Shown piece by piece: positions 51,148-59,581 of a stretch of 64,000 nt of DNA. How positions within the stretch are numbered: position 1 is the first letter of the stretch; each line of letters starts with the position of its first letter. The translations under genes were made by a program, and so were the position numbers. Location of the stretch: assembly GCF_044466355.1 (NCBI RefSeq), contig NZ_JBITMQ010000021.1:56759-120758 (forward strand), given 5' to 3'. The stretch is from Actinophytocola sp044466355. GTDB taxonomy: Bacteria > Actinomycetota > Actinomycetes > Mycobacteriales > Pseudonocardiaceae. The notes under the pieces are model-generated. The model was not told the DNA's origin, made no database searches, and saw only the letters and a list, made by a program, of their open reading frames with translations.

Positions 51148-52529
51148 CGCACGACCGCCAGTCCCGCCTTCGCAGCGCCGTCGAAGTCGTCGTCGATCGA
51201 GACGACGCGCCTGCCCGCGGCGAGGAGGAGGCTCGCGGCGATCGAGGAGCGGTAGCCGGACTGGCAGTGCACCCACACGACACCGTCCGGCACGTCGCCG
51301 ATCCGCGCCGGCAGCTCCGGCAGCGGGATGTGCACCGCGCCGTCGAGGTGGCCCGCGCGCCATTCTCCGGTGAGCCGCACGTCGAGGACGACGTCCGGGT
51401 GAGGCGGCTCGCCGGGCGTGCGGCCCGCTCCTGCGGCGGCGAGGTCGGCGAAGGTCGCCGTGGTGAGGTCGGCGAGCCGCGCCTCGTCGCCGCCCGCCCA
51501 CCGGTCCGGCTGCCCGGTCGCCGCGGCGACGGGGCGGTCGATGCCGATCCTGGCCAGCTCGCGCTGGGCCTCGCCGACCTGGTCCGCGGTGTCGCCGAGC
51601 AACGTGATCGGCGCGTCCCACGGCACGAGCCAGCCAACCCACGTCGACATGGCACCGTCGAGCCCGATGCTGACCGTGCCCGTGAGGTGGCGGCGCGCGA
51701 ACGCCGTGCGGGAGCGGAGGTCCACGATCCACTCACCCGCCCGGAGCCGGGCCTGCAGCTCGGCCGGGTCGGCGGTGCGGACCGGTGTCAGGTCGACCAG
51801 GTCGGCGCCGTCGGCGTTGCGCACGCCCATGTGCGCGTAGTACGCGGGGTAGGCGTCCAGCCCGGCAAGGGTGGTCTCGACGAAGTCGTCGGCCTCCAGG
51901 CGCAGCACGGGGTTCGCGGCCTTTTCGCGGCCGATGGTCGACGTGGTGGCGTCGGACTGGGTGGCCGAGCAGAAGCTGCCGAAGCCGTGGGTCGGCCACA
52001 CCCGCGCGCCGTCCGGCAACACGTCCGCCAGCCTCCGCGCGGAGGTGTGCTGGTGGTGGGCGAGGTCGTGTGCGTGTTCCCGCCCGAGCAGGTCGGTTCT
52101 GCCGGTCGAGCCGAACAGCAGGGAGCCGCCGGTGAACACGCCTTCCGGTCCCTCCTGGCCGTCCAGCACGTAGGACACGTGGTTGAACGTGTGTCCTGCC
52201 GTGGCGAGGACGCGCAGGCGCATCCGGTCGGACACCGCGATCTCGTCGCCGTCGGCGACCGGGACCCGGTCGAACCCGACCTTCTCGCCGCCCGCGACGA
52301 GGTAGGCCGCGCCGGTGACCCTGGCCAGCGCCAGGCCACCGGAGACGTAGTCGTTGTGCAGGTGTGTTTCCGCGACGTGGGTGACGCGCACACCGAGCCG
52401 GCCTGCGAGCAGCAGCACCCGGTCGATGTCGCGCTGCGGATCGACCACCACGGCCACCCGCCCGTCGTGCGCGAGGTAACTGCGATCGCCCAATGACGAG
52501 GTCGCCACGACCTCGACGTCGATAGGCAT
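51144..52529 (-). CDS. MBL-fold persulfide dioxygenase/rhodanese fusion (CstB-like)
   Basis: A 461-aa protein. Residues ~1-235 are a metallo-beta-lactamase-fold domain of the ETHE1/persulfide dioxygenase type (ETHLHNDYVSGG, ATAGHTFNHVSYVL, THGFGSFC). Two rhodanese domains follow; the first (~255-335) has no active cysteine (IVDLRSRTAF), the second (~355-455) has VHCQSGYRSS. This is the CstB/Blh layout that oxidises low-molecular-weight persulfides to sulfite. ATG 52529 chosen because ATG 52553 abuts the operator and AGAGGAAT precedes 52529. First gene of the CstR-like operon. Confidence 0.9.
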   Translation of the reverse strand: MPIDVEVVATSSLGDRSYLAHDGRVAVVVDPQRDIDRVLLLAGRLGVRVTHVAETHLHNDYVSGGLALARVTGAAYLVAGGEKVGFDRVPVADGDEIAVSDRMRLRVLATAGHTFNHVSYVLDGQEGPEGVFTGGSLLFGSTGRTDLLGREHAHDLAHHQHTSARRLADVLPDGARVWPTHGFGSFCSATQSDATTSTIGREKAANPVLRLEADDFVETTLAGLDAYPAYYAHMGVRNADGADLVDLTPVRTADPAELQARLRAGEWIVDLRSRTAFARRHLTGTVSIGLDGAMSTWVGWLVPWDAPITLLGDTADQVGEAQRELARIGIDRPVAAATGQPDRWAGGDEARLADLTTATFADLAAAGAGRTPGEPPHPDVVLDVRLTGEWRAGHLDGAVHIPLPELPARIGDVPDGVVWVHCQSGYRSSIAASLLLAAGRRVVSIDDDFDGAAKAGLAVVR

Positions 52530-52553
52530 TGCGGGATTCCTCTCATTGTCCAT

Positions 52554-52569
52554 ATACCCCTGGGGGTAT
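52554..52569. promoter_or_regulatory. CstR operator 1 upstream of MBL-rhodanese gene
   Basis: ATACCCCTGGGGGTAT, 16-bp palindrome 25-40 bases before the start codon. Confidence 0.85.
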
Positions 52570-52610
52570 CTACCGCTCCACCATAACCTTCGGCTCGAGG
52601 TGGCGTCGAG

Positions 52611-52624
52611 TACCCCCGGGGGTA
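52611..52624. promoter_or_regulatory. CstR operator 2 upstream of MBL-rhodanese gene
   Basis: TACCCCCGGGGGTA, perfect 14-bp palindrome, centred about 56 bp from operator 1, roughly five helical turns, so the two could be bridged by repressor tetramers. Confidence 0.85.
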
Positions 52625-52723
52625 TGTGTCCGATGGCTGTCGTCGCGTCGGGCTGACCTTGTGCTTCGGTGCGCGCACCGAAGGGCTCTCGTCCGGCACG
52701 GTTTCGAGGCCGAGCCTTGACGC

Positions 52724-53395
52724 ATGCGTGGACAGATGTGGGAGCGGCTGAGCGCGGTGAGCGGTCTGGTGGCGCTGGCGGTCGCCGGCGTCGCGGGGGT
52801 GTTCGAGCGCAGTACGCCCGACCCGGACCCGTCGGCGGCGGAGGTGGTCGAGTTCTACGTCGCGAACCGGTCCGCGTTGCTGGTGCAGAGCCTGTTGTTC
52901 GTGCTCAGTGCGGGGATCTTCCTGTGGTTCTTCGTGGGGCTGCGCGGTCGTCTCGCACGGGCCGAGGGCCACACCGAACGGGTGTCCTCAATCGTGTACG
53001 CCGCGGGAATCGCGTGGATCGTCCTGAACCTCGCCGTGCAGGCACCCCAGATCGCGTTGGCGCGAGCGGCGGCCGACGGACTCGACCCGATGGTGGCCGT
53101 GGTGGTGAACGACATCGGTCTGACACTGGCGACGATCGCTGCCGTCCCGGTGGTGGTGATGGTTGCCGGGGTCGGCGTCCTGTCGTTGCGGTCAGGAGTG
53201 TTCCCGGCCTGGGTCGGCTGGTTCTCGATGGGGACGGCCGCACTGCACCTGGTCGCGTGGATCGGTGTGCTCGCGGACAGCGGCCCACTCGCGCCGGGCG
53301 GCTGGGTGACCTTCGTCGTCTACCCTGTGTTCGTGGTGTGGCTGGGCTCCGTCGCCGTCGGGATGCTGCGGTCGGCGTGGAGCCCGAGCCGGTAA
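52724..53395 (+). CDS. DUF4386-like six-TM membrane protein
   Basis: A 223-aa membrane protein with six hydrophobic segments (LSAVSGLVALAVAGVAGVF; LVQSLLFVLSAGIFLWFFVGL; SIVYAAGIAWIVLNLAVQ; LATIAAVPVVVMVAGVGVL; WFSMGTAALHLVAWIGVL; VYPVFVVWLGSVAVGML). Resembles DUF4386-type proteins; function unknown. Its 3' end overlaps the convergent response regulator by 76 bases. Confidence 0.75.
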   Translation: MRGQMWERLSAVSGLVALAVAGVAGVFERSTPDPDPSAAEVVEFYVANRSALLVQSLLFVLSAGIFLWFFVGLRGRLARAEGHTERVSSIVYAAGIAWIVLNLAVQAPQIALARAAADGLDPMVAVVVNDIGLTLATIAAVPVVVMVAGVGVLSLRSGVFPAWVGWFSMGTAALHLVAWIGVLADSGPLAPGGWVTFVVYPVFVVWLGSVAVGMLRSAWSPSR

Positions 53396-54066
53396 CCGGC
53401 GCCGATGACCGTTTCGATGATCCGCGGGTGGCGGTGGTCGGCCTCGACCTTGTGCCGCAGGTTGCGGACGTGGGAGTCGATGGCCCGCTCGTAGCCTTCG
53501 AAGTCGTAGCCGCGGGTGCGGTTGATCAGCTCGTAACGGGAGTAGACCCGGCCCGGCACGTTCGCGAGGCTGGTGAGCAACAACCACTCGGTGTTGGTCA
53601 GTTCGACCGCGTGCCCCCGGACGGTGACCGTGTGACGAGTCCGGTCGAGCAGCAGCTCGCCACTGCCGTAGGACCGGGGCTGTTCCTCGCTCGTGCCGCC
53701 GTGGAGGCGGCGGAGGATGGCCCGCACGCGCAGGACGACCTCACGCGGGCTGACGGGCTTGGTGAGGTAGTCGTCGGCCCCCAGCTCAAGGCAGTGAATG
53801 CGGTCCTCGGTCGCGGTCTTCGCGGTGAGCACGAGGATCGGGACCTCGGAGGTGCGGCGGAGCTCGCGAGCGACCTCCTCGCCTGGCACGTCGGGCAACC
53901 GCAGGTCGAGCACCACGAGGTCAGGTGCCGCCCGCGCCGCGAGGGTGATCGCCTCGCCGCCGGACCAGGTGGACAGCACGGAGAAGCCGTCGTGTTCCAG
54001 GTAGGCGCGCAGCAGGTCGCGTATCTTGCGTTCGTCCTCGACGACGAGCACGGTGAACATGGTCAT
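53320..54066 (-). CDS. OmpR-family response regulator
   Basis: A 248-aa regulator: receiver domain with phospho-acceptor Asp54 (VVLDLRLPD), switch residues LTAKT and LTKPVSPREV, and a winged-helix DNA-binding domain (ELTNTEWLLLTSLANVPGRVYSRYELINRTRGYDFEGYERAIDSHVRNLRHK in pieces). It is not the LuxR/NarL type, so it is not DosR itself. ATG overlaps the kinase stop (TGATG). Confidence 0.92.
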   Translation of the reverse strand: MTMFTVLVVEDERKIRDLLRAYLEHDGFSVLSTWSGGEAITLAARAAPDLVVLDLRLPDVPGEEVARELRRTSEVPILVLTAKTATEDRIHCLELGADDYLTKPVSPREVVLRVRAILRRLHGGTSEEQPRSYGSGELLLDRTRHTVTVRGHAVELTNTEWLLLTSLANVPGRVYSRYELINRTRGYDFEGYERAIDSHVRNLRHKVEADHRHPRIIETVIGAGYRLGLHADRSIPTATEPSHTTNTG

Positions 54067-55577
54067 CACCCCTTGTGCCGCTCCGGACCGGGAAGCCGAA
54101 CGGTGAAGCACGCACCGCCTCCGGCCGCGCTACCCGCCGTGACAGTTCCGTGGTGGGCCCGGACGAGTGCGGCCACCACCGCGAGCCCGATCCCCGTGCC
54201 ACCGCGGCCGCGTGCCGCGCGACCGCGCCAGAACCGGTCGAACACGTGCGGCAGCTCGTCCTCCGCGATGCCGGGACCCGTGTCGGTCACGGTGAGCACC
54301 GCGTCGGTTCCGGACCGGGCGGTCGTGGCGGTGACCCGGCCGCCGGGCGGGGTGAACTTCGCCGCGTTGGTGAGCAGGTTGGTGATGATCTGCGTGAGGC
54401 GGGTCCCGTCGCCTGCCACCTCGACCACCTCGTCCGCCCGGACGTCCACGGACAGCTCAGCGTCGGTGAACCGGGTGCGTATCGCCTCGACCGCCTGCCG
54501 GGTGAGCGCGGCGAGGTCCACCGGCTCGAGCCGCAGCGCGAGGCCGACCGCGTCGGCTGACGAAAGCGTGACGAGGTCGTCGGTGAGTCGTTCCAGTCGC
54601 AGCACCTCGTCGTGCAGGGAGACCAGGTGCCCTTCGGTGGGTGCCGCGACGCCGTCGAGGAGTTGCTCCGTCTGCCCGCGCAGGATCGTGACGGGGGTGC
54701 GCAGCTCGTGGGCGACGTCGGCGACCACCGCGCGCCGCAACTCGTCCTGCCGTCGGACGGTCGTGGCCATCTCGGTAAACGCCTCGGCGACCGCGCCGAG
54801 CTCTCCCGGTGCGGGACTCAGCCGCGCGCCGGCGTTCTGGTCACCGTCGGCGAAGGCCCGGGTGGCGTCGGCGAGCGCGAGCAGCGGCCGGGACAGGCGC
54901 CGCGAGACGAAGAACGCCGCGACCGCGGCGACCAGAACTGCCGCGACCGCGCCGAGCCCCACCTGCCCGAGCAGCGCGGTACGTGCGGCCGCCACCGCGA
55001 CCGGCTCGTCGGCAGGAAGGGTGAGCAGTGCGGTACCCACCCGCCTGCCGTCTACCACGATCGGGATCGTCTCCGACGCGGTCCCGACCGGAGCGTCAGT
55101 GGCGGGCACGGGTGCCGCGACACCCCATGCCGTCTCGCGGGTGGCGCCGCTGCCGGCGGGTTCGTCGTGGTCGCCGTGCGGCTCGGATGCGGGCAGCCTG
55201 GTGCGCGCGTGCGTTTCGCGCGGTGCGACCGGCGGGGTCGTGTGCTGCGCGCCGTGGTCGCCGCCCCCGAGCCGCGCGACCTCGCGGCCGTGGCCGTCCG
55301 CGACCACGACCGTCGTGTCCACCGTATCGGCGAGGGCAGCCGCCACCGCCAGGTCGTCCGCCTGCCAGTCACCGCTGCCCGCGACGTACGCCGCGGCCAG
55401 CACCTCCGCGATCTCCTCGCGCAGCCGGTCGCGTTGCTGCTCGGCGATGGTCGTGCTGTGCCGGTCGACCGACACGGCGGCCGACACGGCGAGCAGCCCC
55501 ACCGCGACGACCGCCACCGCCAGGAATGCCGCGAGAAGCCGCCACCGCAACGTGCCGAACCCTCTGCTCCCACGCAT
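54066..55577 (-). CDS. Sensor histidine kinase
   Basis: A 503-aa membrane kinase: membrane segment 1 (LLAAFLAVAVVAVGLLAVSAAVSV), a ~150-residue extracytoplasmic sensor with a His/Asp-rich stretch (about 115-145, possible metal site), membrane segment 2 (GLGAVAAVLVAAVAAFFVS), HAMP, dimerisation helix with DVAHELRTPVTIL (His near 288), and ATPase (NLLTNAAKF, DTGPGIAEDE, GTGIGLAVV). GAGG lies 8 bases before ATG 55577. Its signal is unknown. Confidence 0.92.
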   Translation of the reverse strand: MRGSRGFGTLRWRLLAAFLAVAVVAVGLLAVSAAVSVDRHSTTIAEQQRDRLREEIAEVLAAAYVAGSGDWQADDLAVAAALADTVDTTVVVADGHGREVARLGGGDHGAQHTTPPVAPRETHARTRLPASEPHGDHDEPAGSGATRETAWGVAAPVPATDAPVGTASETIPIVVDGRRVGTALLTLPADEPVAVAAARTALLGQVGLGAVAAVLVAAVAAFFVSRRLSRPLLALADATRAFADGDQNAGARLSPAPGELGAVAEAFTEMATTVRRQDELRRAVVADVAHELRTPVTILRGQTEQLLDGVAAPTEGHLVSLHDEVLRLERLTDDLVTLSSADAVGLALRLEPVDLAALTRQAVEAIRTRFTDAELSVDVRADEVVEVAGDGTRLTQIITNLLTNAAKFTPPGGRVTATTARSGTDAVLTVTDTGPGIAEDELPHVFDRFWRGRAARGRGGTGIGLAVVAALVRAHHGTVTAGSAAGGGACFTVRLPGPERHKG

Positions 55578-55638
55578 CGCGCCCACCTCGTCATCCGCTG
55601 CCCGCGACCAGTACGACCACGAAACGGTGGCCGTGCCA

Positions 55639-55671
55639 GGGACGTCGGGCACTGGTGTGGCCTGGCGTCCC
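55639..55671. promoter_or_regulatory. Tandem DosR-like half boxes upstream of histidine kinase
   Basis: GGGACGTCGGGCAC (55639-55652) and TGGCCTGGCGTCCC (55658-55671): each has one perfect arm and the pair is nearly mirror-symmetric, 62 bp upstream of the kinase start. Confidence 0.45.
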
Positions 55672-55695
55672 TGGTTCGTGCACCGACTTGGACTC

Positions 55696-56013
55696 TCACC
55701 AACCGCCGGGCCGGTCGTGCACGCGGTCGTGGAGCCGGATCGGGTCGTGCTCCTGGAGCCGATCCCGGTTCTGGAGCGTGTCGTACGTCCCGTCGCAGGT
55801 GCCGTCACGCAGCCGCAGCCGGTCTTGTTCCCCGAGCCGCACCTGGTCGCCGTAGGCCGGTGCCTGCTGCCGCACGGTGGTGGTGACCAGTTCCTGTTCG
55901 GTCAACGGGGCGGTCGGCGGCGGTGTGGTCGCGGCCGCGATCCCGACGCCGCCCACGATCACCAGCGCTACCGTCGGCAGCGCCACGAGCAGGGCCTTTC
56001 TCGTCTTCGTCAT
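55696..56013 (-). CDS. Small secreted Asp/Arg-rich protein
   Basis: A 105-aa protein with a signal peptide (KTRKALLVALPTVALVIVGGVGIAAA) and a mature part rich in DR/LRD dipeptides (EQDRLRLRDGTCDG, QNRDRLQEHDPIRLHDRVHDRP). No family recognised; lies before the kinase gene and might be a ligand or sensor partner. GGAGG lies 8 bases before ATG 56013. Confidence 0.7.
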   Translation of the reverse strand: MTKTRKALLVALPTVALVIVGGVGIAAATTPPPTAPLTEQELVTTTVRQQAPAYGDQVRLGEQDRLRLRDGTCDGTYDTLQNRDRLQEHDPIRLHDRVHDRPGGW

Positions 56014-56117
56014 CGTTCTCACCTCCTCACGGCCCAGTGCACCGCGCCGGTCAGCACGTCACGTGTCCGCCAGGTGCAGATGGTGTGCACTTTCGTGGTC
56101 GTGTGCCGAGGAGGGCG

Positions 56118-57050
56118 TCAGGTTTGCCGGAGCAGGATGTCCAGTGTCACGAACTGGTAGCCGGCGGCCTTGATGGCGCTGATCGTGGCCGGCAGGGCGT
56201 CGGCGTCCAGTGTGGACCCGTCGTCGGGGTTGCCGCCGATGTGCATCAGCACGATCTCGCCAGGTCGCAGTGCGGTGAGCACGCGTTGGGTCACCAGTTC
56301 CGGGGTGATCCCGCCGCTGGTGCCTTTCCAGCCGAGGGTGTCCACGGTCCAACGGACCGGGAGGTAGCCGAGTTCGTTCACGGCATCGATGGTGCGCGCG
56401 TCGCGTTCGCCGAACGGGAACCGGAACAGCGGCCGTGGATCGGCGCCTACCTGGCGGATGGCCCATTGTGCGCCGACCACCTCGTCGGCGATCAGCGGCG
56501 CGGACAGGCCCGTCATGTGCGGGTGGGTCATGGTGTGGTTGCCAACCCGATGCCCCGCGGAGACGATCTGGGCGACGCCGGCAGGGTTACCGCGCGCCCA
56601 GGTGCCGGTGAGGAAGAACGTCGCCCGCACGTGCGCGTCGGCGAGTGCCCGCAGGATCTTGGGCAGTCCCGCGGAGTTCGCGCCCGCGTCGAAGGTCAGC
56701 GCGACGACCTTGCTGCTGGTGGGCACCACCTCGACATCCTGCCCGCGCAACCCGGGCGGGAACGGCGGCCGCGGCGCGGTCGTCGGCGCCGTCGTGCTCG
56801 TCGTCGGTGGCCGCGTGATCGTGGTCGAGGCCGATCGGCTCGTCGTCGTGGTCGGCCCTGCCGTCGTGGTCGTCGTACTCGTGGTCGTCGTGGTCGTCGT
56901 GGTCGCGGTCGGCGCGGCGTTCGGTGGTCGTGTGCCCGACTCCCGGGTGAACACCACCGTCAGCACCACCGCGACCGCCGCGACCACCACGACGATGATG
57001 CTCGTCGCCGCGATGCGATGCGTTCCCAGCCATCTGATCACGACACTCAC
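56118..57050 (-). CDS. Polysaccharide deacetylase (CE4), membrane-anchored
   Basis: A 310-aa protein: N-terminal membrane anchor (AATSIIVVVVAAVAVVLTVVF), a long Thr linker (~45-95), and a NodB-type CE4 domain with ALTFDAGAN, HTMTHPHM, RFPFGERD and IVLMHIGG. It probably deacetylates peptidoglycan or an exopolysaccharide. The usual second aspartate of TFDDG is replaced by alanine (TFDAG), as in many actinobacterial members. GTG 57050 or 57041 may be the start. Confidence 0.88.
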   Translation of the reverse strand: MSVVIRWLGTHRIAATSIIVVVVAAVAVVLTVVFTRESGTRPPNAAPTATTTTTTTTSTTTTTAGPTTTTSRSASTTITRPPTTSTTAPTTAPRPPFPPGLRGQDVEVVPTSSKVVALTFDAGANSAGLPKILRALADAHVRATFFLTGTWARGNPAGVAQIVSAGHRVGNHTMTHPHMTGLSAPLIADEVVGAQWAIRQVGADPRPLFRFPFGERDARTIDAVNELGYLPVRWTVDTLGWKGTSGGITPELVTQRVLTALRPGEIVLMHIGGNPDDGSTLDADALPATISAIKAAGYQFVTLDILLRQT

Positions 57051-57063
57051 CTCCAGGTCCCGG

Positions 57064-57321
57064 TCATCTCGCCGGGTAACCGTGCTGGGTCAGGTAGTGC
57101 ACGCACGACCGCAGTGTGCGCAGGCGGTCGTAGTCGTCCTCGTCGATGCGTGTGCCGCTGTGTTCGCTGAGCTGCTCGACGAAGGACAGGAAGTCCAGGG
57201 AGTCGAGCTCGAACGTGTCGCGCAGGTCGGCGTCCTGGTCGAGCCCGGTGACGGCGGCGTCGGGCACTATCGCCGTGAGTGCGGCGGTCACCACGTCGGT
57301 GGCGTTCATGGTCTTGCTCAT
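57064..57321 (-). CDS. Acyl carrier protein
   Basis: An 85-aa ACP with the phosphopantetheine serine in FELDSLDFLSFVEQL (Ser41). Starts with an ATGA overlap of the E2 gene, so it belongs to the dehydrogenase operon. GGAGG precedes. An ACP at this position suggests that the acyl product is loaded onto a carrier for a lipid or specialised pathway (inference). Confidence 0.88.
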   Translation of the reverse strand: MSKTMNATDVVTAALTAIVPDAAVTGLDQDADLRDTFELDSLDFLSFVEQLSEHSGTRIDEDDYDRLRTLRSCVHYLTQHGYPAR

Positions 57322-58610
57322 CGCAGGTCCTCCGGTCGTTGCAGATTTCGCGCCAGGGTGCGCAGGAAACGGCCGCCGGTCGCACCGTCGGTGGCGCGGT
57401 GGTCGGCGGCGAGGGTCACGGTCACGACAGGGCGCACACCGACCATCCCGCCGACGGCCCACGGCCGGTCCACGACCGTGCCGAAGCCGACGAGTGCCAC
57501 CTGGGGCGGGTGGATGACGCCGTGGACGAGCTCCACCCCGAGGTCGCCGAGGTTGGTGACGGTGATCGACGCGGGTGCGAGATCGGAGCCGCGGGGGTGG
57601 CCTGCGCGGACGCGGGCGACGCGGTCCCGCAGCAGGCGCATCAGCTCGGTGACGGGCAGGTGCGCGGCGTCTGGCAGCACGGGCACGATCAGCCCACCGC
57701 CGCGCAACGACGTCGCCACCCCGAGGTCCACTGTGGACGCGGGGTGGAACGCGCCGTCACGCCAGTGCCCGTTCAGCTCGCCGACCTCGGCCGCGGCGCT
57801 CGCGGTGGCCTTGAGCAGGAACGCGGCCGGCACGAGCCGTTCGACGACCGGGACCGTGCGGTTGTGGTCGTGCAGCCACTCCATGAGCGGTCCGAGGTCG
57901 ACGGTCGTGGCGAGGTGGTAGTGCGGGATGTCGCGGTTGGCGCGGGTCATCAGCTCGGCGATCGCGCCGCGCATGTCCCGCGCCGGCGTGGGTTTCTCCA
58001 CGGGCGGCTGCCTTCGCGGGGCCGCGGCACGCACGTCGGCCGCCTTGACCGGGCCGGGACCGAGCGCGGTGAGGTCCACGCCGAGTTCCGCGGCGAGGCG
58101 GCGCGCGTAAGGGGTGACGGCCTGACGTTCGGTGCGGTGCCGGAGCACCGACTCGAGGTCGTGCCTGGTGATCGCGCCGCCCCGGCCGGAGCCGTGCACG
58201 GTGGACAGGTCGATGCCTGCCTGGCCTGCGAGCTTGCGGATGATCGGCGTGACCGCGGGTCGCGCCACCGGTGGTGGGACGCGCGGTGCGGGCATCGCGG
58301 CGGGCACGGGAGCCGGCTCCGCGGCTTGTGGCGGGGCAGGCTTCTCGGCCGGCCGTTCCGGTACCGTGGCCGGTGCCTTCTCGGTGATGACCGCGAGCGG
58401 GGTGCCGACCGGGACGGTCGCGCCTTCGTCCACCAGCAGCCGCTCGACGATCCCGCTGTCGAAGCACTCGACCTCGACCGCGGCCTTCGCGGTGTCGACG
58501 ACGGCGACCACGTCACCGCGCCGCACGGCGTCGCCGGGTTTGACGAGCCACTCGACGACCGTGCCCTGGTCCATGTCCGCGCCGAGGGAGGGCATCCGGA
58601 ACTCGGCCAT
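57318..58610 (-). CDS. 2-oxoacid dehydrogenase E2 component
   Basis: A 430-aa dihydrolipoamide acyltransferase: lipoyl domain with Lys42 in VVDTAKAAVEVE (instead of the usual TDKA), a Pro/Ala linker, two peripheral-subunit-binding domains in tandem (TPIIRKLAGQAGIDL; TPYARRLAAELGVDL), and a catalytic domain ending with the HRATDG motif. Substrate (pyruvate or branched chain) cannot be told. TGATG overlap with E1 beta. Confidence 0.9.
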   Translation of the reverse strand: MAEFRMPSLGADMDQGTVVEWLVKPGDAVRRGDVVAVVDTAKAAVEVECFDSGIVERLLVDEGATVPVGTPLAVITEKAPATVPERPAEKPAPPQAAEPAPVPAAMPAPRVPPPVARPAVTPIIRKLAGQAGIDLSTVHGSGRGGAITRHDLESVLRHRTERQAVTPYARRLAAELGVDLTALGPGPVKAADVRAAAPRRQPPVEKPTPARDMRGAIAELMTRANRDIPHYHLATTVDLGPLMEWLHDHNRTVPVVERLVPAAFLLKATASAAAEVGELNGHWRDGAFHPASTVDLGVATSLRGGGLIVPVLPDAAHLPVTELMRLLRDRVARVRAGHPRGSDLAPASITVTNLGDLGVELVHGVIHPPQVALVGFGTVVDRPWAVGGMVGVRPVVTVTLAADHRATDGATGGRFLRTLARNLQRPEDLR

Positions 58611-59581
58611 CAGGCCACCGCCTCGCGCGCGGCGGCCACCACGTCGGCGATCTGCGGCAGTGCGGCGTCCTCCATGTGCTTGGCGTACGGCACGGGGACC
58701 TCGGCGCTGCACACGCGCCGCACTGGCGCGTCCAGTTCGTAGAGGGCCTTTTCGGCGATGCGCGCGGAGACCTCGGCGGCCAGACTGCCGCTGCGCCAGC
58801 CTTCGTCGACGACCACCGCACGATGGGTGCGCGCCACCGATTCCAGCACGGCGTGCTCGTCAAGCGGGCGCAGGGTGCGCAGGTCGATCACCTCGACGTC
58901 GATCCCGCCCGCAGCCAGTTCGTCGGCCGCGGACAGGGCCTTCGGCAGAGAACCGCCGTAGGTGATCAGCGTGAGGTCGTTGCCCGGCCGCCGGATCTCG
59001 GCGTGGTCGAGGTCCACGGCGCCCGCGTCGTCGGCGAGCTCGCCCGAGGAGTTGTACAGAGAGCCGTGTTCGAACAACAGCACCGGATCGGGGTCGGCGA
59101 GCGCGGTGGGCAGCATGCCCCGCGCGTCCTCGAGCGTCGCAGGTGCCACCACCCGCAGCCCCGGGATGTGGGCGTACCAGCCCTCGAGGCTGTGCGAGTG
59201 CTGAGCGGCGAGCTGCCTGCCGGCACCGGTCGTCATCCGGATCACCAGAGGCACGCCGAGCTGACCACCCGACATGTGCCGCAGGGTCGCTGCGTTGTTG
59301 AGGATCTGGTCCAGCGCGAGCAGGCTGAAGTTGACCGTCATGATCTCGACGATCGGCCGCATGCCCGCCATGGCCGCGCCGATGCCGGCGCCGACGAACG
59401 CCGACTCCGAGAGCGGGGTGTCCCGCACGCGGTCAGGCCCGAACTCCTCCAGCAACCCGAGGCTGACCGCGAAACAACCGCCGTAGCGGCCGACGTCCTC
59501 ACCCATGAGGAACACCCGCTCGTCGGTGGCGAGCGCGTCGCGGATGGCCGCGCGCAGCGCCTCCCGGTACGACGTCTTCAC
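58610..59581 (-). CDS. 2-oxoacid dehydrogenase E1 component, beta subunit
   Basis: A 323-aa beta subunit: MGEDVGRYGGCFAVSLGLLEEFG, TPLSESAFVGAGIGAAM, GVPLVIRMTTGAGRQLAAQHSHSLEGWYAHIPGLRVVAPA in family order. GTG start overlaps the alpha subunit stop (GTGA). Confidence 0.93.
   Translation of the reverse strand: MKTSYREALRAAIRDALATDERVFLMGEDVGRYGGCFAVSLGLLEEFGPDRVRDTPLSESAFVGAGIGAAMAGMRPIVEIMTVNFSLLALDQILNNAATLRHMSGGQLGVPLVIRMTTGAGRQLAAQHSHSLEGWYAHIPGLRVVAPATLEDARGMLPTALADPDPVLLFEHGSLYNSSGELADDAGAVDLDHAEIRRPGNDLTLITYGGSLPKALSAADELAAGGIDVEVIDLRTLRPLDEHAVLESVARTHRAVVVDEGWRSGSLAAEVSARIAEKALYELDAPVRRVCSAEVPVPYAKHMEDAALPQIADVVAAAREAVA

Noticed and set aside
53320..55577. Two-component system considered as the DosR/DosS pair
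   Set aside because: The regulator has an OmpR-type winged helix and the kinase has no GAF haem domain; DosR is NarL-type.
56750..56950. Repeat-like GTCGTCGTGGTC tract considered as a tandem repeat or CRISPR
   Set aside because: It encodes the Thr-rich linker of the deacetylase; low-complexity coding sequence without spacer structure.
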